Source of the DNA: Owenia fusiformis
Taxonomy: Eukaryota > Annelida > Polychaeta > Sabellida > Oweniidae
Length of the DNA: 64,000 nucleotides
Assembly (NCBI GenBank): GCA_903813345.2
Contig: CAIIXF020000004.1
Location: forward strand, 2,995,525 to 3,059,524
Direction of reading: 5' to 3'
The stretch's first letter is position 1. Every line of letters begins with the position of its first letter. The notes under the pieces are model-generated. The model saw nothing but the letters and a program-made list of their open reading frames with translations. It did no database searches and was not told where the DNA came from. Made by a program: the position numbers and the translations under genes. Below are positions 13,401-28,400 of the stretch, piece by piece.

Positions 13401-16400
13401 TATTGTCGTCGTCTTGTGCTGCTGGGCGGGCGTACGGGCGTGCGGGCGGGCGGCACATAAAACCAAATCTTGTCATCAAATTTCCAGGATAACTGCTTAC
13501 CTGTTCAACTTGAAATTTTTACAGATGCAAGAGCAGACTAGTACCAAGATCTGATTAGGTTCAGGGCATGCTGGGTAAACTACGTGGCGGCCATTTTGAA
13601 TTTTTCAACAAATCTTGTCATCAAAATTCCAGGAAAACCACTTATCCGTTCAACTTGAAATTTTTACAGATGCAAGAGCAGACTATTGCCAAGATCTGAT
13701 TAGGTTTTGGGTATGCTGGCTGAATTACATGGTGGCCATTTTGAATTTTTCAATTTGGCGGCCATTTTGAATTTTTCAACTTGCTCCAAATTGACCAAAT
13801 TTTTTTTTTAAAAACATCTACAAGTTCTCAGAAGTTCAAATCTGACCTTAGATTTCAGATTTGACCTTTCATTCACCTTCAGTGACCTTGAAAAGGTCAA
13901 AAAAGTTGATTTTCTAAATTGATATTTTGGATTTAAATTTAGGTCAGCTTAATTACAAAACACCTACTGAGGTCTGAAAAAGTGAAATTTTCAAGGTCGA
14001 AGGTCAAGGTCATTAAACTAGGTCACAAATGATGTTATCCAAGTTTCTCAAAGTTTGAGACTACAAATCATTTCTTGTCATCAAAATTCCAAGAAAATCG
14101 CTAACCTGTTCAACTTGAAATTTTTACACATGCAATAGCAGACTAGTGCCAAGATCTGATTAGGTTTAGGGCATGCTGGGTAAACTACGTGGCGGCCATT
14201 TTGAATTTTTCAACAAATCTTGTCATCAAAATTCCAGGAAAACCACTTATCCGTTCAACTTGAAATTTTTACAGATGCAAGAGCAGACTATTGCCAAGAT
14301 CTGATTAGGTTTTGGGTATGCTGGCTGAATTACATGGTGGCCATTTTGAATTTTTCAATTTGGCGGCCATTTTGAATTTTTCAACTTGCTCCAAATTGAC
14401 CAAATTTTTTTTTTAAAAACATCTACAAGTTCTCAGAAGTTCAAATCTGACCTTAGATTTCAGATTTGACCTTTCGTTGACCTTCAGTGACCTTGAAAAG
14501 GTCAAAAATTTGATTTTCTAAATTGATATTTTGGATTTAAATTTAGGTCAGCTTAACTACAAAAGACCTACTGAGGTCTGAAAAAGTGAAATTTTCAAGG
14601 TCGAAGGTCATCAAATTAGGTCACAAACAATGTTATCTAAATTTTCCCAAAGTTCAAGACTACAAATAAATTCTTGTCATCAAAATTGCAGGAAAACTGC
14701 TAACCTTGTCAACTTGAAATGTTTACAGATGCAAGAGCAGACTAGTGCCAAGGTCTGATTAGGTTTTGGCCATGCTGGGTAAATTGCATGGTGGCCAGTT
14801 TGCTCTTCAAAGTGCGATATTTATCACTGTGTGTCTTGTTACTCTTATAAATCTTATGCTAGGATATATATTTTTCAGTTTTTACCGATTAGTCCTGGAG
14901 CCTGAGCTGGCCTTCGCATCTGATGGAGTATTATCTAGTGGTCCTGTAGCAAAATTCAACAAAATGCCATCCAGCCCAATTCTCACTTTGAATATGAACC
15001 CACCCGAGGGTTGGTTAGTGGAGGCGACTAGATCTCCATATGATTTAGATAATATTCATTTGGAGGAGGTGGAAAGTAATGGAATACATGGGGAGTTTGA
15101 ATTGGAGTATCTCTTATTAGAAGGTAAACCCAAAATAATTACAGTAAAACCATCTAAGTGGAACACCTCGGGAGGTGTTCCACTTATAGAGGTGTATTTA
15201 ACAAAAGTCAGTTAGTCTTGGGACTCTGAAAAGTGTTCTATAAAGATCTCACCACAGATTTAACTGTGCTACTCTTTGAAAATTTTATGATATCTAGTTT
15301 GATATTATATTTTGCAAACACACAGCTTCTAAATCTAAAAATTTAATCATGAAAATAGTTCACATTATCATTATCACATTACAATCACATTGATAATCAG
15401 TCTCATCATGATGAATATATCATATAAGTGCTGATATTGGAATTGTTCAAATTGAGGAGTATTTTCAATACAGAGATGTTCACATTTGAGAGCTAGGTGT
15501 TCATATTAAACAGTTGTTCACCTTTGAGATACATAGGAAAAGTTTGAGGTGTTTAGGGAATATAACTTAAGTGTTCGCTTTATTAAAGGAAGTGTTCACC
15601 TTGATTGAGAAGTGTTCCCAATAGAGAGGTGTTCACAATATAGTGAGGTGTATAGAATTACATAAACATTATCTTATTTATAGGATTTTCATGAGGAGTG
15701 GCAATGAAATGATGTGAGTGGAAATATTGAGAAACTTACTCATAAGCCATATCTGACCATTTTACGTCCTTGCTTTAATGCATATTATTTCTGTTTCAGG
15801 CCATTGCTTTGACTCTAGCTCAGGCCAGCCCCCAAGGGGACTACAATTCACACTGGGGACAAACAGTACTGCTTTGGTGCTTTAATGCACATTATTTCTG
15901 TTTCAGGCCATTGCTTTGACTCTAGCTCAGGCCAGCCCCCAAGGGGATTACAATTCACACTGGGGACAAACAGTACTTCTTTGGTGCTTTAATGCACATT
16001 ATTTCTGTTTCAGGCCATTGCTTTGACTCTAGCTCAGGCCAGCCCCCGAGGGGATTACAATTCACACTGGGAACAAACACTACTGCTTTGGTGCTTTAAT
16101 GCACATTATTTCTGTTTCAGGCCATTGCTTTGACTCTAGCTCAGGCCAGCCCCCGAGGGGATTACAATTCACACTGGGAACAAACACTACTGCTTTGGTG
16201 CTTTAATGCACATTATTTCTGTTTCAGGCCATTGCTTTGACTCTAGCTCAGGCCAGCCCCCGAGGGGATTACAATTCACACTGGGAACAAACACTACTGC
16301 TTTGGTGGACACTATAGTCATGGCTAATCTGGTAAGTTAACAGCATGGGATTGTGAGTAATGGACCCTGATATCCCCAAATGATGCTTGAAACAGCCTTG

Positions 16401-19400
16401 CCCAAGTCAGTCTCTTTTACTTATTTTGATTTCTATTATGACCGCCGGTAATAATTCAAGATCAGATAAGTAAAAAATACTGACTTGGGCAAGGCTATAT
16501 TGAAACTACCAGATTGAATCTAGTCTATTTCAAATAGCTGTTTAAACCCAGCTAGATCAGACCAGATCCCACTTTTTCGGAACCACTCTTAGCTTATAGC
16601 ACTGTTAACTTAATAGATAATTGAACCCAGAGTTAAGGGCTAAAGCACCAAATGAAGAATGTACAGGGTGTCCCGAAAGTATGGGCCCCCCCCCTAGGCA
16701 GACATACACCAATGTCCCCATAGTATGTGTCATATGTAATTTTAAAGCTTGTCCAAAGTTACATTGATTTGCCAAGTATCATGGTTCAACTCACAAATGG
16801 GAAAAAGTTACACACATTTCAAAATGTAGTGTTTTACCAAAATTAAAGTTTAGTTTTACACAAGATTAATAGTCGGCGTGTCTCCCATGGCCATGTTAAC
16901 AGCAGCATTTCCTTCCAGATATGACCTTAAATGCACTTCAAATAAGGGTATGGCATTTTATAATCCTCATAAAACCTTTTTAAGGCATTTTCGAAGAGTT
17001 TCCTTGGAGCATCTGCCCTTACCAACCTCTTTTTACAACTCAATATCCATCCTCTCTTTGATGATAGCACCCATTTTTTGGTCACATTCAGGTTAGCGGT
17101 GTTTCCTGGATACTGATTTTAACTTTAATTTTGGCCATACACTAAGTTTTGAAATGCCTGTAACTTTTTCCCATTTGTAAGTTGAAGGATGATACTTGGC
17201 AAATCAATGTAACTTTGGATAAGCTTTAAAATGATATATGACACATACTATGGGGACATTGGTGTATGTCTGTCTAGGGGGGCCCCATACTTTCGGGACA
17301 CCCTGTACATGTATTTGTACCCGATTTAGAATTTTGAAAATTGTTCAAAGTTTTGCAACAAGTTGTGAAAGAATTCTAGGAGAAATTAGAGAGAAAGTGT
17401 GATTATTATGTTATAATTGCACCATCTTTATTTACAGGGATATTTCCAACTCAAGGCAAATCCTGGTGCGTGGTATTTGAAACTTAGAGGGGGCCGATCG
17501 GCAGAAATATATGACATCACAAATCATGAATTTACGGACTCTCCATCCAATTCACCAGAAATAATTGTCGTTATGGACAGTTTTAAAAGTAAAATAGTTA
17601 AAGTTAAAGTAGCTAAGAAGCCAGAAATGGCGGGAGTGGATTTGTTGAGTGATGAAAAAGTCGGAAGTGGCGGAATCTGGGATTCCATCTCAAGGTAAAT
17701 TATATTCATCAGAAATACGATTTTCTGGAAATCTAAGATGAAAATAGAGTCAGTATATTTGAAAAAGTTGGACACATGGCTGTGAATTGGTATGATCCCA
17801 GGATAGATCTAGATAAAGTTTGTCATAGTAATGATGCATTGTGGGATTAATTTTGGAATTTATCCCAACATCTTTGGTGAATTCAAATAATCGTGAAGAA
17901 TGATTCTTATGCTAATTTCAATCCACCTACATAGGTGAATTAATTTTGGATAAAATTTATCCGAATTCCAATGTATCCCCCCCCCCCCGAATCCTAGGAT
18001 CATACCAATGTAGCAAATATTTATCTTGATCACTAGAAAAAAAAATTTAACCTAAAAGATTGACAGAGTAGTATTAGAACGGAGTTATTAATATAGAAAT
18101 GGTTAATTATAACACAGAATGAAATCCTGGGCTTGTGTGAAAAAGTCTCTCCACCCAGATCAAACCCAGGATGCCTTTATTTTTCGGGCGAATGCTCTTC
18201 TCTACTTGCATATCATTTGTTTGTATTACATTCTTTTGATTGCAGTCAATTCAGTGGAACTGAAGGAAGTGAGAGTAAAGATGAAGTTATAAATATTTTC
18301 TCTGTAGCATCAGGTCATCTTTATGAACGTTTATTAAGGTAAGTCATCTCTGTAAATATTTGTTAACCTTATAGCGCAGTCAGATGTCCCTTTGGTAGTT
18401 CGACTTTTTCAGGAAAGCAACAAACTTGGCACAGTTGTAGAAACATATGATCTGAATGAAAAATGATTTTGGGGCAAGTGATTCGGGATGGTCTTCATGG
18501 ATTGTAAGCCTCTGACCCCCACCCCTATCAGGCGGGGAGGGGGTACATTATAATAAAATAAATAAAAATAGTTGTAATGTATATTTCTTTAAATGACTTC
18601 ATTTGGTGATTGCTTTGAGCCTTGAAATTGAGAAAAATCTATTTTAGAAGTGGTGTTTAGGAAGGAAAATACATTTTAACCCAATTATCTAGCGTGAATT
18701 CATCTTTCAAAGGGTCAAATATGGGACATCAAGTACTGTATTTCAAGAATGTGATGTCTGATCATCCTGAAAAAATTCATACTAATAGAGATATAGGGGT
18801 TAATCACTCATATGATATATGGCTTGTGTAGCTCATGTAATTTTTGAGAAATAAATTATTGAAATATGGATATTTAAGCCCTTGCGGCCTAGGGGTGACC
18901 TTATTTTACCTTAATAATTTTTTAGATACGCAATGTTTGGGTCTCATATGAATTCCAAATGTTGCATTAAGTATTGTTTTGTCATATTATTCCTAATTAA
19001 ATGTAAAAAATTATTGGAAATTAAAAAAAAAATCAAATTTTCATTTTCGGTTCTAAAGGGCCAGGGGTAACCATATTTTACCCTAATAATTTCCCAGATA
19101 TGTAATATATGCATCTCAAATTAGCTCAAGATGTTGCATATAGTTCTGTTTTATCATACATCTTCCAATAAGATGTAGAAAATGATCGGATATATCTAAA
19201 AAATCAAAATTTTCACTTAAGCTCTTGATGGCCCTGGGGTTTACCTTATTTTACCTTAATAATTTTCTAAATATGAGACATAGTCACCTCAAATGAGCTT
19301 AAGATGGTATATTTAGTCCTGTTTTATCATATCATTCTCAAGGAGTGAAAAAATGATTGGAAATTATAAGAAAATGACATTTTCATATTACACCCCCAAT

Positions 19401-22400
19401 CCGCAACATCTTCTTGCAGCGCTGTAAACAGTACTGAACAGTGCAGTCAGAGTACTGCACTATATAGCAATGTACAATGCTATTCTAACACCATCTGTTT
19501 TGGACAGCGTAGTACAGTACTGTTTTTACAGCTCAGTACTGTTTTAGAAAACAGCTGTGTTCAGTACTGTTTTTACAGCACTGTTTATGAAACCATGCTG
19601 TTTGATGCAGTTTGAGATTGGTAGTGTAGTTTATGATAGGTCAGGAATGACCCAATTTTACCTTAAAAATTTAAACAAAGATATATCATATTGTCTACTC
19701 AAATGAGCTCAAAATAGTGAATATAGTCTAGTTTTGTCATATTATTGCTACTGAGATATACAATAATGATTAACAATTATAATAAAAAATGAACCTCAAC
19801 AGCCATTTATTCCTTTTAAGTACCATGGGCTCTGCGCTGATAGAGCCCACGTTAGTACCAATGGCAATACTATCTAGTTTTATAGAACATTTTCTAAGAT
19901 ATGAAAATGTTTGATAAGTCCAGTTCATACTCGCACGAGTAGTAGCATTGTTAAGATTCTGTATATTATCATTTGAGTATATAATCCAAATCTATAAAAC
20001 CTAATCAAAGGAGTCACAATTTATGGATTCTGACAGTCTCTCCTACAGCTACATAGCAAATCAGATCTGCTTTCAAACATTTGCATCTGTTCTCTTGACA
20101 CAGGTATCTACCCCATGACCTACATTTTATGTTGTGGCCTCAGTATCAGCAGTGGGAGTAGTCCAGCCACATTCATGTGGTGATAGAAACTGTGGGTAAG
20201 AATGCATCAGTATGAATAAGGACTCTAGTCTTCTAATTTTAGGGTATCAAAAAAGATTTAAAGCTTAAGAACACTTGCGTAACCTCTGGGTACACCTTCT
20301 ATTCCTGCAAATCAGTTGACTAAGAGTAGTAGCAGAATGCATCTGGCGATTGTATGAAAAATGGTAAGGGCTAAACTTCGTTCATGGCCAAGTGGCCTTG
20401 AAATATCTAAGGCAGGTCGTACATACTGGAGGAATTTCCCCTCAACATAGGCCATATGCTATCCAAATTGACATTTTCAGCACAAGTTACTGCCAGTTTA
20501 AACCTCATCAAAATCGACTGTATTGACTATGATTCTTATTAGGTCATGACAGAAGCAGTCTTTGGCATGCTTCTTCATATGAGCGAATGGTGATGGCAGA
20601 TACTTCACTATCGGGCTAAGATATTGCATTACTTCATTGTGAGGTCACCATCTTCTTGCCGTCTTCCTCCAGGGTTTCAGTTTTGATGCCTGGAAGGAAA
20701 ACAGCTCCCTCTTGTTCCAACTATCTTAGGAAATCTTGCCAATTCCACAGAAGAAAATTAGTAGGATATACTTTCCTCACTGTTCCAGTTTTGTGCTGTT
20801 TGTATCTATGCTCATTAACATCAAAGTTGAATGACTAAGCTACATAGTAGATGCCAAAATAATAGACAGGGCATGTAAAGTTAAACATGCTAACAGTGAA
20901 ATATAAAGAAAATTTGGTGATTATGCAAATATGATATTACCTACGTAAAAGTCTGCAAATAGTTCATTGCCTTGATGTCAGCTGGGATGTTTACAAGGAC
21001 ACTAGCTTAAAGGGGCAACAAGGTCTGTAGAAGATTCAATTTTTTACTTTTTCTGAGCTATAAGGGCAATATTTGGCTTTGACATACCTATTTTCTTAAA
21101 ATGTATGGATAAACTATCAATTTCAGCATTAAGAAGTGTAAATTCAGTTCAAAGCTTCTATAAAGGGAGTCCCACTTATAGGTTTTTAAGATCCAAAACA
21201 TTTCAAGAGGAATCAGCTGAAATAATGTTCATCCAGGGGATTTCTTTGGAAAAAAATAAACATATATGTTAGTCTTGATGAAATATCAAAACTTGAATAT
21301 ATTTTGACACTGGTCCATGATCGTTGAATGGCCCCTTTGCACTAATTGTTGCACCTTTAAAACAGCACTAGAGAGACTTGTGGAACTGGAACAAGGATAG
21401 TCTAAGGAGGAAACTGAAACCCTTGAAATGGATGGAAAGAAGATAGTGACCACATAAATTAAGGAGGCAATGGAATGTTTTAGCCCAACAGTGAGGTTCT
21501 GCCATCACCCTTGCTCTTATAAGAAGAAGCAGATTCAAGGATATTTCTCAATATTTTCAGTTAGACTGCTTCAATCATGGCCTTCAAGAGAAAGAATAAT
21601 ACTTCTTACATTTAATTCTGATGTGATTATCCTGGCATATATGTGATGTTAAAAAACTAAAAAAGTCAATTTGGATAGCATATGGTAAGGGAGAAAACAT
21701 ATCAATATCTACCTGCCCATGACCAAAGTTTAATCCTCCCCATTTCTCATACAATCATTGGATGTGATGTTACATCTGTATTCTACTGCTATGGAAAAAT
21801 GGCATAAAAGGATTGAGATTTAAATGTGTCACTGAATTTTCTAATTGTTGTTAATCATTATCTCAGTAGGAATAAAGTGAAAAACAGACTATTTTCCCCA
21901 TTTTGAGATCATTTTATCTTGAAAATTATTGTGATAACATTTGGCATTCTTGTGCCCAATCATTGACTGTCATTATTCACTGACAGAATCCTTGACAGAA
22001 GCAGCTCACATTTACCACTTGTGCACGCATTTACCACTTGTTCCTTCAAGCTCGCTGATTGGCTGAGAATAGGTCAGCATGGTTTATTGCAGCTTGGGTC
22101 ATAAATGCTCTAAGACCCAAGCTGCCAATGGCATCGGTCATGGGGACGGGGCTGCTAAACTCACTCCATTCTTTGCTTCTATATTATGGTAATACATGTA
22201 TATGATAAAATCACCCCTGACCTGTCAAAAGCTAAAAATGTAATTTTTCAAATTTCCATTATTTTTTACATCTCCTAAGGAATATTATGACAAAACAAGA
22301 GTATATGACACAATTCTAAGCTCATTTGAGATGCATACGTCTCATAATTAAGAAAAGTTCAAGGTTAAATAAGCCCCCCCCCAGGCCATCATAAGCTAAA

Positions 22401-25400
22401 ATGAATATTTCAAATTTTAAGAAATGTCCAATCATTTTCTACATCTTATTGGAGGTATAATGATTAAACAGAACTATATGCACCATCTTGAGCTAATTTG
22501 GGATACATATATTACAAACCTTGAAAGTTATTAAGGTAAAATATGGTTACCCCTGGTCCTTCAGAAGCGATACTGAATTTTTATTTTTTTTTGAAAAGTT
22601 CCAATCATTTTTCAATCCAATTAGGAATAATATGACAAAATAAGACTCAATGCACCATTTTGAGCTCATATGAGACCCATACATTGCATATCTTAAAAAT
22701 TATTAAGGTAGAATAAGGTTACCCCTAGGCCGCAAGTGCTTAAAAATTCAAATTTCGATTATTTTTATCTCAAAAAATACATGAGCTACCCAAGCCATAT
22801 TCTATATTTGTGATGAACACTTATACCCCTATTAGAATGAATTTTTCCAAGATGATCAGACATCACATTCTTGAAATACAGTACTTGATGTCCCATATTT
22901 GACCCTTTAAAAGATGAATTCACGCTAGATAATTGGGTCAAAATGCATTTTCCACATTAAACACCACATCTACAATCCGTTTGTCTCAATTTCAAGGCTC
23001 AGAGCAATCACCAAATGGAGTCATTTAAAAAAATTTACTTCACAACCATTTTTATTTATTTTTTATAATGTACCCCCTCCCCGCCTGATAGGGGTTGGGG
23101 TCAGAGACTAAAAAATCCATGAAGACCACTTCGGATCACTTGCCCCGAAATCATTTTCCACTCAGATCAAGTGTTTCTACAACTGTGCCAAGTTTGTTGC
23201 TTTCCTGAAAAAGTCGAACTATGAAGGGCTCATTTCTGGACATCTGACTGCGCTATTAAGGTACCCCATGCCAATCAAATATCAAAGTATCTATTTTTGA
23301 ATTATTAGGGTATCCAAAATTTAGTAGGTAGCTGTCTTGTATTTATTTAAAATTCGAACATGACTGTATTCACGCCTTCTATAAACTGTAAACAAAGTCA
23401 ATGCTTCAGCTGGGTTATATTCAAGATCAATAACCCAGTTAATATGTGTAATGTGTGACGTCATAACTTAACAGTGGGTCGTAGTAATGGCGGACCATGA
23501 TGAATATTTGAAACAATTTGGTGAGTTTTCATGTTCGAATCGTAATATAGACCTCAGAGCAGGGGTTATATCGTCGAATACACCCCTTGGGGCTAGGCAC
23601 AAAAGCTTTCGAACCCCTCACTCCCTTCGGTCGTTTGGGGTACAGAAAACGTTTGTGCCTAGTCCTGCGGGGAGTATTCGACGATATAACAACTGCTTTT
23701 CGGTCTATATTTTTTAAATAATTAACTATTCATTTTTTGGCTGGCTTGCACTCATGATGTACATGTACTTATTGAGCTGTTTAGTATTCCAATGTATTAT
23801 CGTCTTTTGTTCTATTTTATACATATGCTTCTTTAATGCATTTCCATTCACAAAACAGCTTTTCTGATCCACACACTAAATCACTTTCAGCCATAAGTTA
23901 CTGGTTTTTCAGGCATTTTATTTTTTTAGCTAAAAATGAGATTTACTTTTTTCCAGAATTATGATGCTGAGTGTACTAAAACATACAAAATCTAAAGTGA
24001 AGTTTTGGTTTTTAAAGAATTATTTATCTCCAACATTTACAGTAAGTAACTTATATTATAATACTACATGTATGTGAATTATCCTCAATTCCCATTATTT
24101 TAGTTGTATCATAGCTGTATATATGATATACATGATATACATGTATATGTAGTATATGGATATAGGGAAATATTACATAAGATTACATTTTTATTTCAAT
24201 AAAGACTTCAAAGTTCTGTAGTGCATCCTTGCATGCTAGATAATATTTTTTTTCTTAAGTTTATGTTTTTTATTTATAATACAATGTACTATCATTATAC
24301 AATGTCCGACAATGGGCCAAGGCCATTGGCATAAGTGGCCCATAGTATGTTATTGTAATTTTATGTATTTTGGTTGCTCTGCAACGCAATTTGATAGTAG
24401 GCACTGATTGGCCCACTTACTGAGGGTGTCAACTACAAATGTTTTGTAATGTTCCAATATGTTGTACATGTATAATGAAATAAACTATAAATATAACATT
24501 CCAGGAAACCATACCATATATGGCTGAAGAATATGAATTTGAATATGAGTTAGTTCAATATAAATGGCCCAGATGGCTCCACCAGCAGACAGAAAAACAG
24601 AGAATAATATGGGGGTATAGATATTTTGTTATTTTACATCTTTTAAAGTCTGTATATTCACCCTATGCAGACAGAGCCTGTGGGAAATATCGGGTGCGGA
24701 GCAAATGAGCGGAGGGTGCGGAGCTAACGGTCATTTTTGAATTTAAATTTGGGATATTTCTGAAACTAAGCCATTTTGGGACTTCAAATATACCAAGATA
24801 TGTGTATTTGACACCAAATATCAATACAATTGTGGAAATAGTAGCGCAATTCATTCTATAGCGACGCAGTGTGCCTTAAACCTTTCCCAGACCTATATAT
24901 TTTGAAATTATCCTTTTAATACTGAGTCCCCAGCATTCATAAAAATTGGTGTTCAAGGTACACTATCTGTACAAATTATATTTGCATCTTGGAAGCCAGG
25001 CAGTATCTGTGTGATTTTATAAAAATTCGGAAATGTTCTTCAGATATGAGCCCCCTCTAAATATTGGGTGCGGAGGAGCTCCATAAACGTACCTCTGCAC
25101 CCAATATTTAGAGGGGGCTAATATCTGAAGAACATTTCCGAATTTTTATAAAATCACACAGATACTGCCTGGCTTCCAAGATGCAAAAATAATTTGCATG
25201 GGTAGTGTATCTTGAACTCCATTTTTTATGAATGCTGGGGACGCAGTATTAAAAGGATAGTCTTAAAATATATAGGTCTGGGAAATGTTTAAGGCATACT
25301 GCGTCGCTATTAAATGAATTGCACTACTATTTTCACAATTTTATTGATATTCGGTGTCAAATACACATATCTTGGTATATTTGAAGTCCCAAAACGGCTT

Positions 25401-28400
25401 AGTTTCAGAAATATCCCAAATTTAAATTCAAAAATGACTGTTAGCTCCGCACCCTCCGCTCATTTGCGCCGCACCCAATATTTCCCACAGGCTCTGTCTG
25501 CATAGGGTGATATTATTTTATATGGTGGAATATTAACATTTATTCCACCCTAAGTGCTTTATATGATTGTATAATAGCATTGTATAACTGCAATATAAAT
25601 CCAACACTCATCGTGTACAACTCTTGAGCACGATATACAACTCCTGGATAGCGTATACAACTCCTGGGCAGTGTATACAACTCTTCGACTTGATATACAA
25701 CTGCTGAATTTAGATTAACCTTTTATTGATTACATATTAGGGTGGGATAATAAGATCATATAATGGTTGATTCTGTATATCGTTATACTCTCGTGAGTAT
25801 ATGATATATTCACTCGTTCCCTTCAGTCACTCGTGAATATATCACATACTCACTTGAGTATAAACACGATATACGGAATCAACCATTATATAACCTCATA
25901 GTATATTTTTGCTGAATTTATTTTAGAATGTAATAAGAAATATCACATCAACTTTCTTTTTCAAAAACCAATGCCATCATCAGGTTACCCAATATATCAT
26001 AGCTTCTTTGACACTGGCGCGGAACTAGGGGGGGGGGCATGGCTTGGGTGGGCCCAGAAAAAAATCTTTGGGGTCAAAAAATGTTGGGCTCAACAATTTT
26101 TAGGGCCTCAATTAGTGGGGCTTTTGGGCATTATTACTTGACCTTTTTTGGGCCAAATATGAGCCTTAAATGTTCAAAATTTCTAGGGGTCCAACATTTT
26201 TCTTCTGATTTGAAATATGTGCCTCCCCTTGTTAGCTTCTGGATTTGCCAGTGTTTGATGTGCCAAAATGTGGCAAGGTTTATTGGAAAGGTCTATTTCT
26301 GTCTATTGAAACTTTTTTTTATTACTTTCAGGTATAAAATTTTATTCCTGGATGTATTGTTTCCACTAGGTGTCCAGAAGATTATCTTTGTAGATGCTGA
26401 TCAGGTAAATTTATTAAATTTTACTTCTTTATTACCTGATTCCTGATTGGATAATATCTCAGAAGATGTATCCAAAGTAACCATTTTCAACTTGGTTTAG
26501 GCCCAATAAAATATTGATATTATAGTTCTTTCTACTTTTGAAGTGTTCTTTGTGCATAGCAATTTTAACTAGCCTGAATATGCATAGCAACTATCCTGTG
26601 CATGCATAGCAACTATCCTGTACATGCATAGCAACTATCCAGTATATGCAAAGCAACTATCCAGTATATGCATAGCAACTATCTCACACAATGCATAGTA
26701 ACTAGCTTGCACTTTCTCACGTACAGGTGTGATATGAAGACATTAGCCTAGATGTTATTTCATGGAAATCTAAACATACACTTTCTTGGTTAGGGAAGGT
26801 GTTTCATGATCATATTAAAATGATCTACTGTCTAAAATTTTGTATTATATTTTTGTGTTAAACTAAATATCTGCTTCAACTTAGCTTATTCACCTTTTGT
26901 AGATCATTTACCATGAAATATTGATATCTTGAGAAAGTCCCTCACACCTGGCAATCAATGTTTCAGATTGTTAGAGCTGATATGCAAGAGTTGGTAGATT
27001 TTGACCTAGAGGGCGCTCCTTATGGTTATGTACCATTTTGCGATAGTCGTAAAGAAATGGATGGATTCCGGTTCTGGAAATCAGGATATTGGGCTAGTCA
27101 TTTAGGTCACAGGAGATACCATATTAGGTAAGTGTCTTCCATATAATACCATATTAGGGTAAGTGTCTTTCAAGTAATACCATATTTGGTAAGTGTCTTC
27201 CATATAATACCATATAAGGTTAGTTTGGATATCAGTATATTCGGCTACTCAATTACACCACAGGAAATACCATTTTAGGTAACCATCGTGCATGAAATAC
27301 CATATTAGGTTTATTGGGAAATCATGACAAAAATAATGAAATATAATAAATGTAAGTCTAAATAGTGAATTTATACAGTGATCTCCTCAGTATCAGAGCA
27401 ACCGTTGCCACACTATTTGCACCCTGCCAATTCAGATATGGGTGAAATATATGGATATTTTGATTAAAGCAGATGAAATTACCATTCAGCACCCTGTTCA
27501 GAATACTCAATATTGTGACATACATGAACCTAAAACCCATGTGTTTCATATGGACAAATCGACATGAGCATTTTGGGCAAGCTTATAGCATTCTGAAGGG
27601 GTGTTAGGTGTCGTTTATTGTTCATAAAGAGTTTAATCAGAGATATTCAACTGTTTTAATGTTAGAGAGAACTTTTGTTTTACAAAATTGTATATCTCAT
27701 AAGAATACTTCAGTTTCGATTTTACAAATTGAGTGACTTCATCAGTCAGTATTGGCCTAGAAATACCTTTATTTTTTATCATACCTACATTTGCTTGAGT
27801 GAAATTTTGAATACCTTTGAAATAATCCGGAAGTATTTCACCGAGTGCCTTCAATGTTAAATTCATATGTTCAGTCAGACCAATGAAGGTGTATTTGTCA
27901 ATGTTTTTTAGTGCAATTTGAATGGCATTTGTTATATTCTTGCAATTATCATTATGTCCGCAGAACCATTCCGTGTAGAGTTTTGTGTAAAAGTGACATC
28001 TTTCCTGTAGGCTTTCTGAGTTATCCATGTGCTTTCGAAAACATTGCTCAAAAGTTTGGTTCCTTTCTTCTGCCGTTAACGTTTGTGTTCCTTGGCATTT
28101 ATCAAAGTAGTACCTGGAAAGAGATCCAAATATTTGATAATTTAGTTACTTTTATTTGAAAAATGGCGGGAAATTTGAATATTTGAGAAAAAAAGTTGAC
28201 AAATCTTGCATGATGGTTAAATGCAACCTCACCCCTCCGCAAAAAAAGTATACAGTACAACCTGTCTAATCTGAACCCAAATTGGACCACCTAAAAATGT
28301 TTAGATCGGCAGTTGTTTGCATTTTACAGTTTTTTGACATGGAAGTCTGTGGCAAATTAAAAAATGGAACCAAAATAAAGCATTCAGCTTGGTAGGTGTT

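Larger units (their letters stand above)
18364..23264. mobile_element. 4.9-kb foldback element with degraded gene copies in both arms
   Basis: The left arm from TATAGCGCAGTCAGATGTCC (about 18370) is mirrored up to 23264, and the arms can be followed inward to about 20700 and 21365. Shared landmarks include TTCGACTTTTTCAGGAAAGC, CCCCTATCAGGCGGGGAG and CAATTTGGATAGCATATG. Both arms contain repeated blocks with TTTTACCTTAATAATTT. It fills the UGGT intron between 18338 and 23957. I found no intact transposase. Confidence 0.8.

Noticed and set aside
16878-17096. 72-codon ORF inside the mariner-like MITE
   Set aside because: Too short and without DDE transposase motifs; the element is non-autonomous.
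24520-25505. Two mirror-image ORFs at 24663-24854 (-) and 25314-25505 (+)
   Set aside because: They are the same arm sequence of the 853-bp palindrome read from both ends and do not represent a conserved gene pair.
26039-26331. Open frame upstream of the UGGT exon at 26332
   Set aside because: Only the part from 26332 matches UGGT; the rest is G-rich intronic repeat sequence read by chance.
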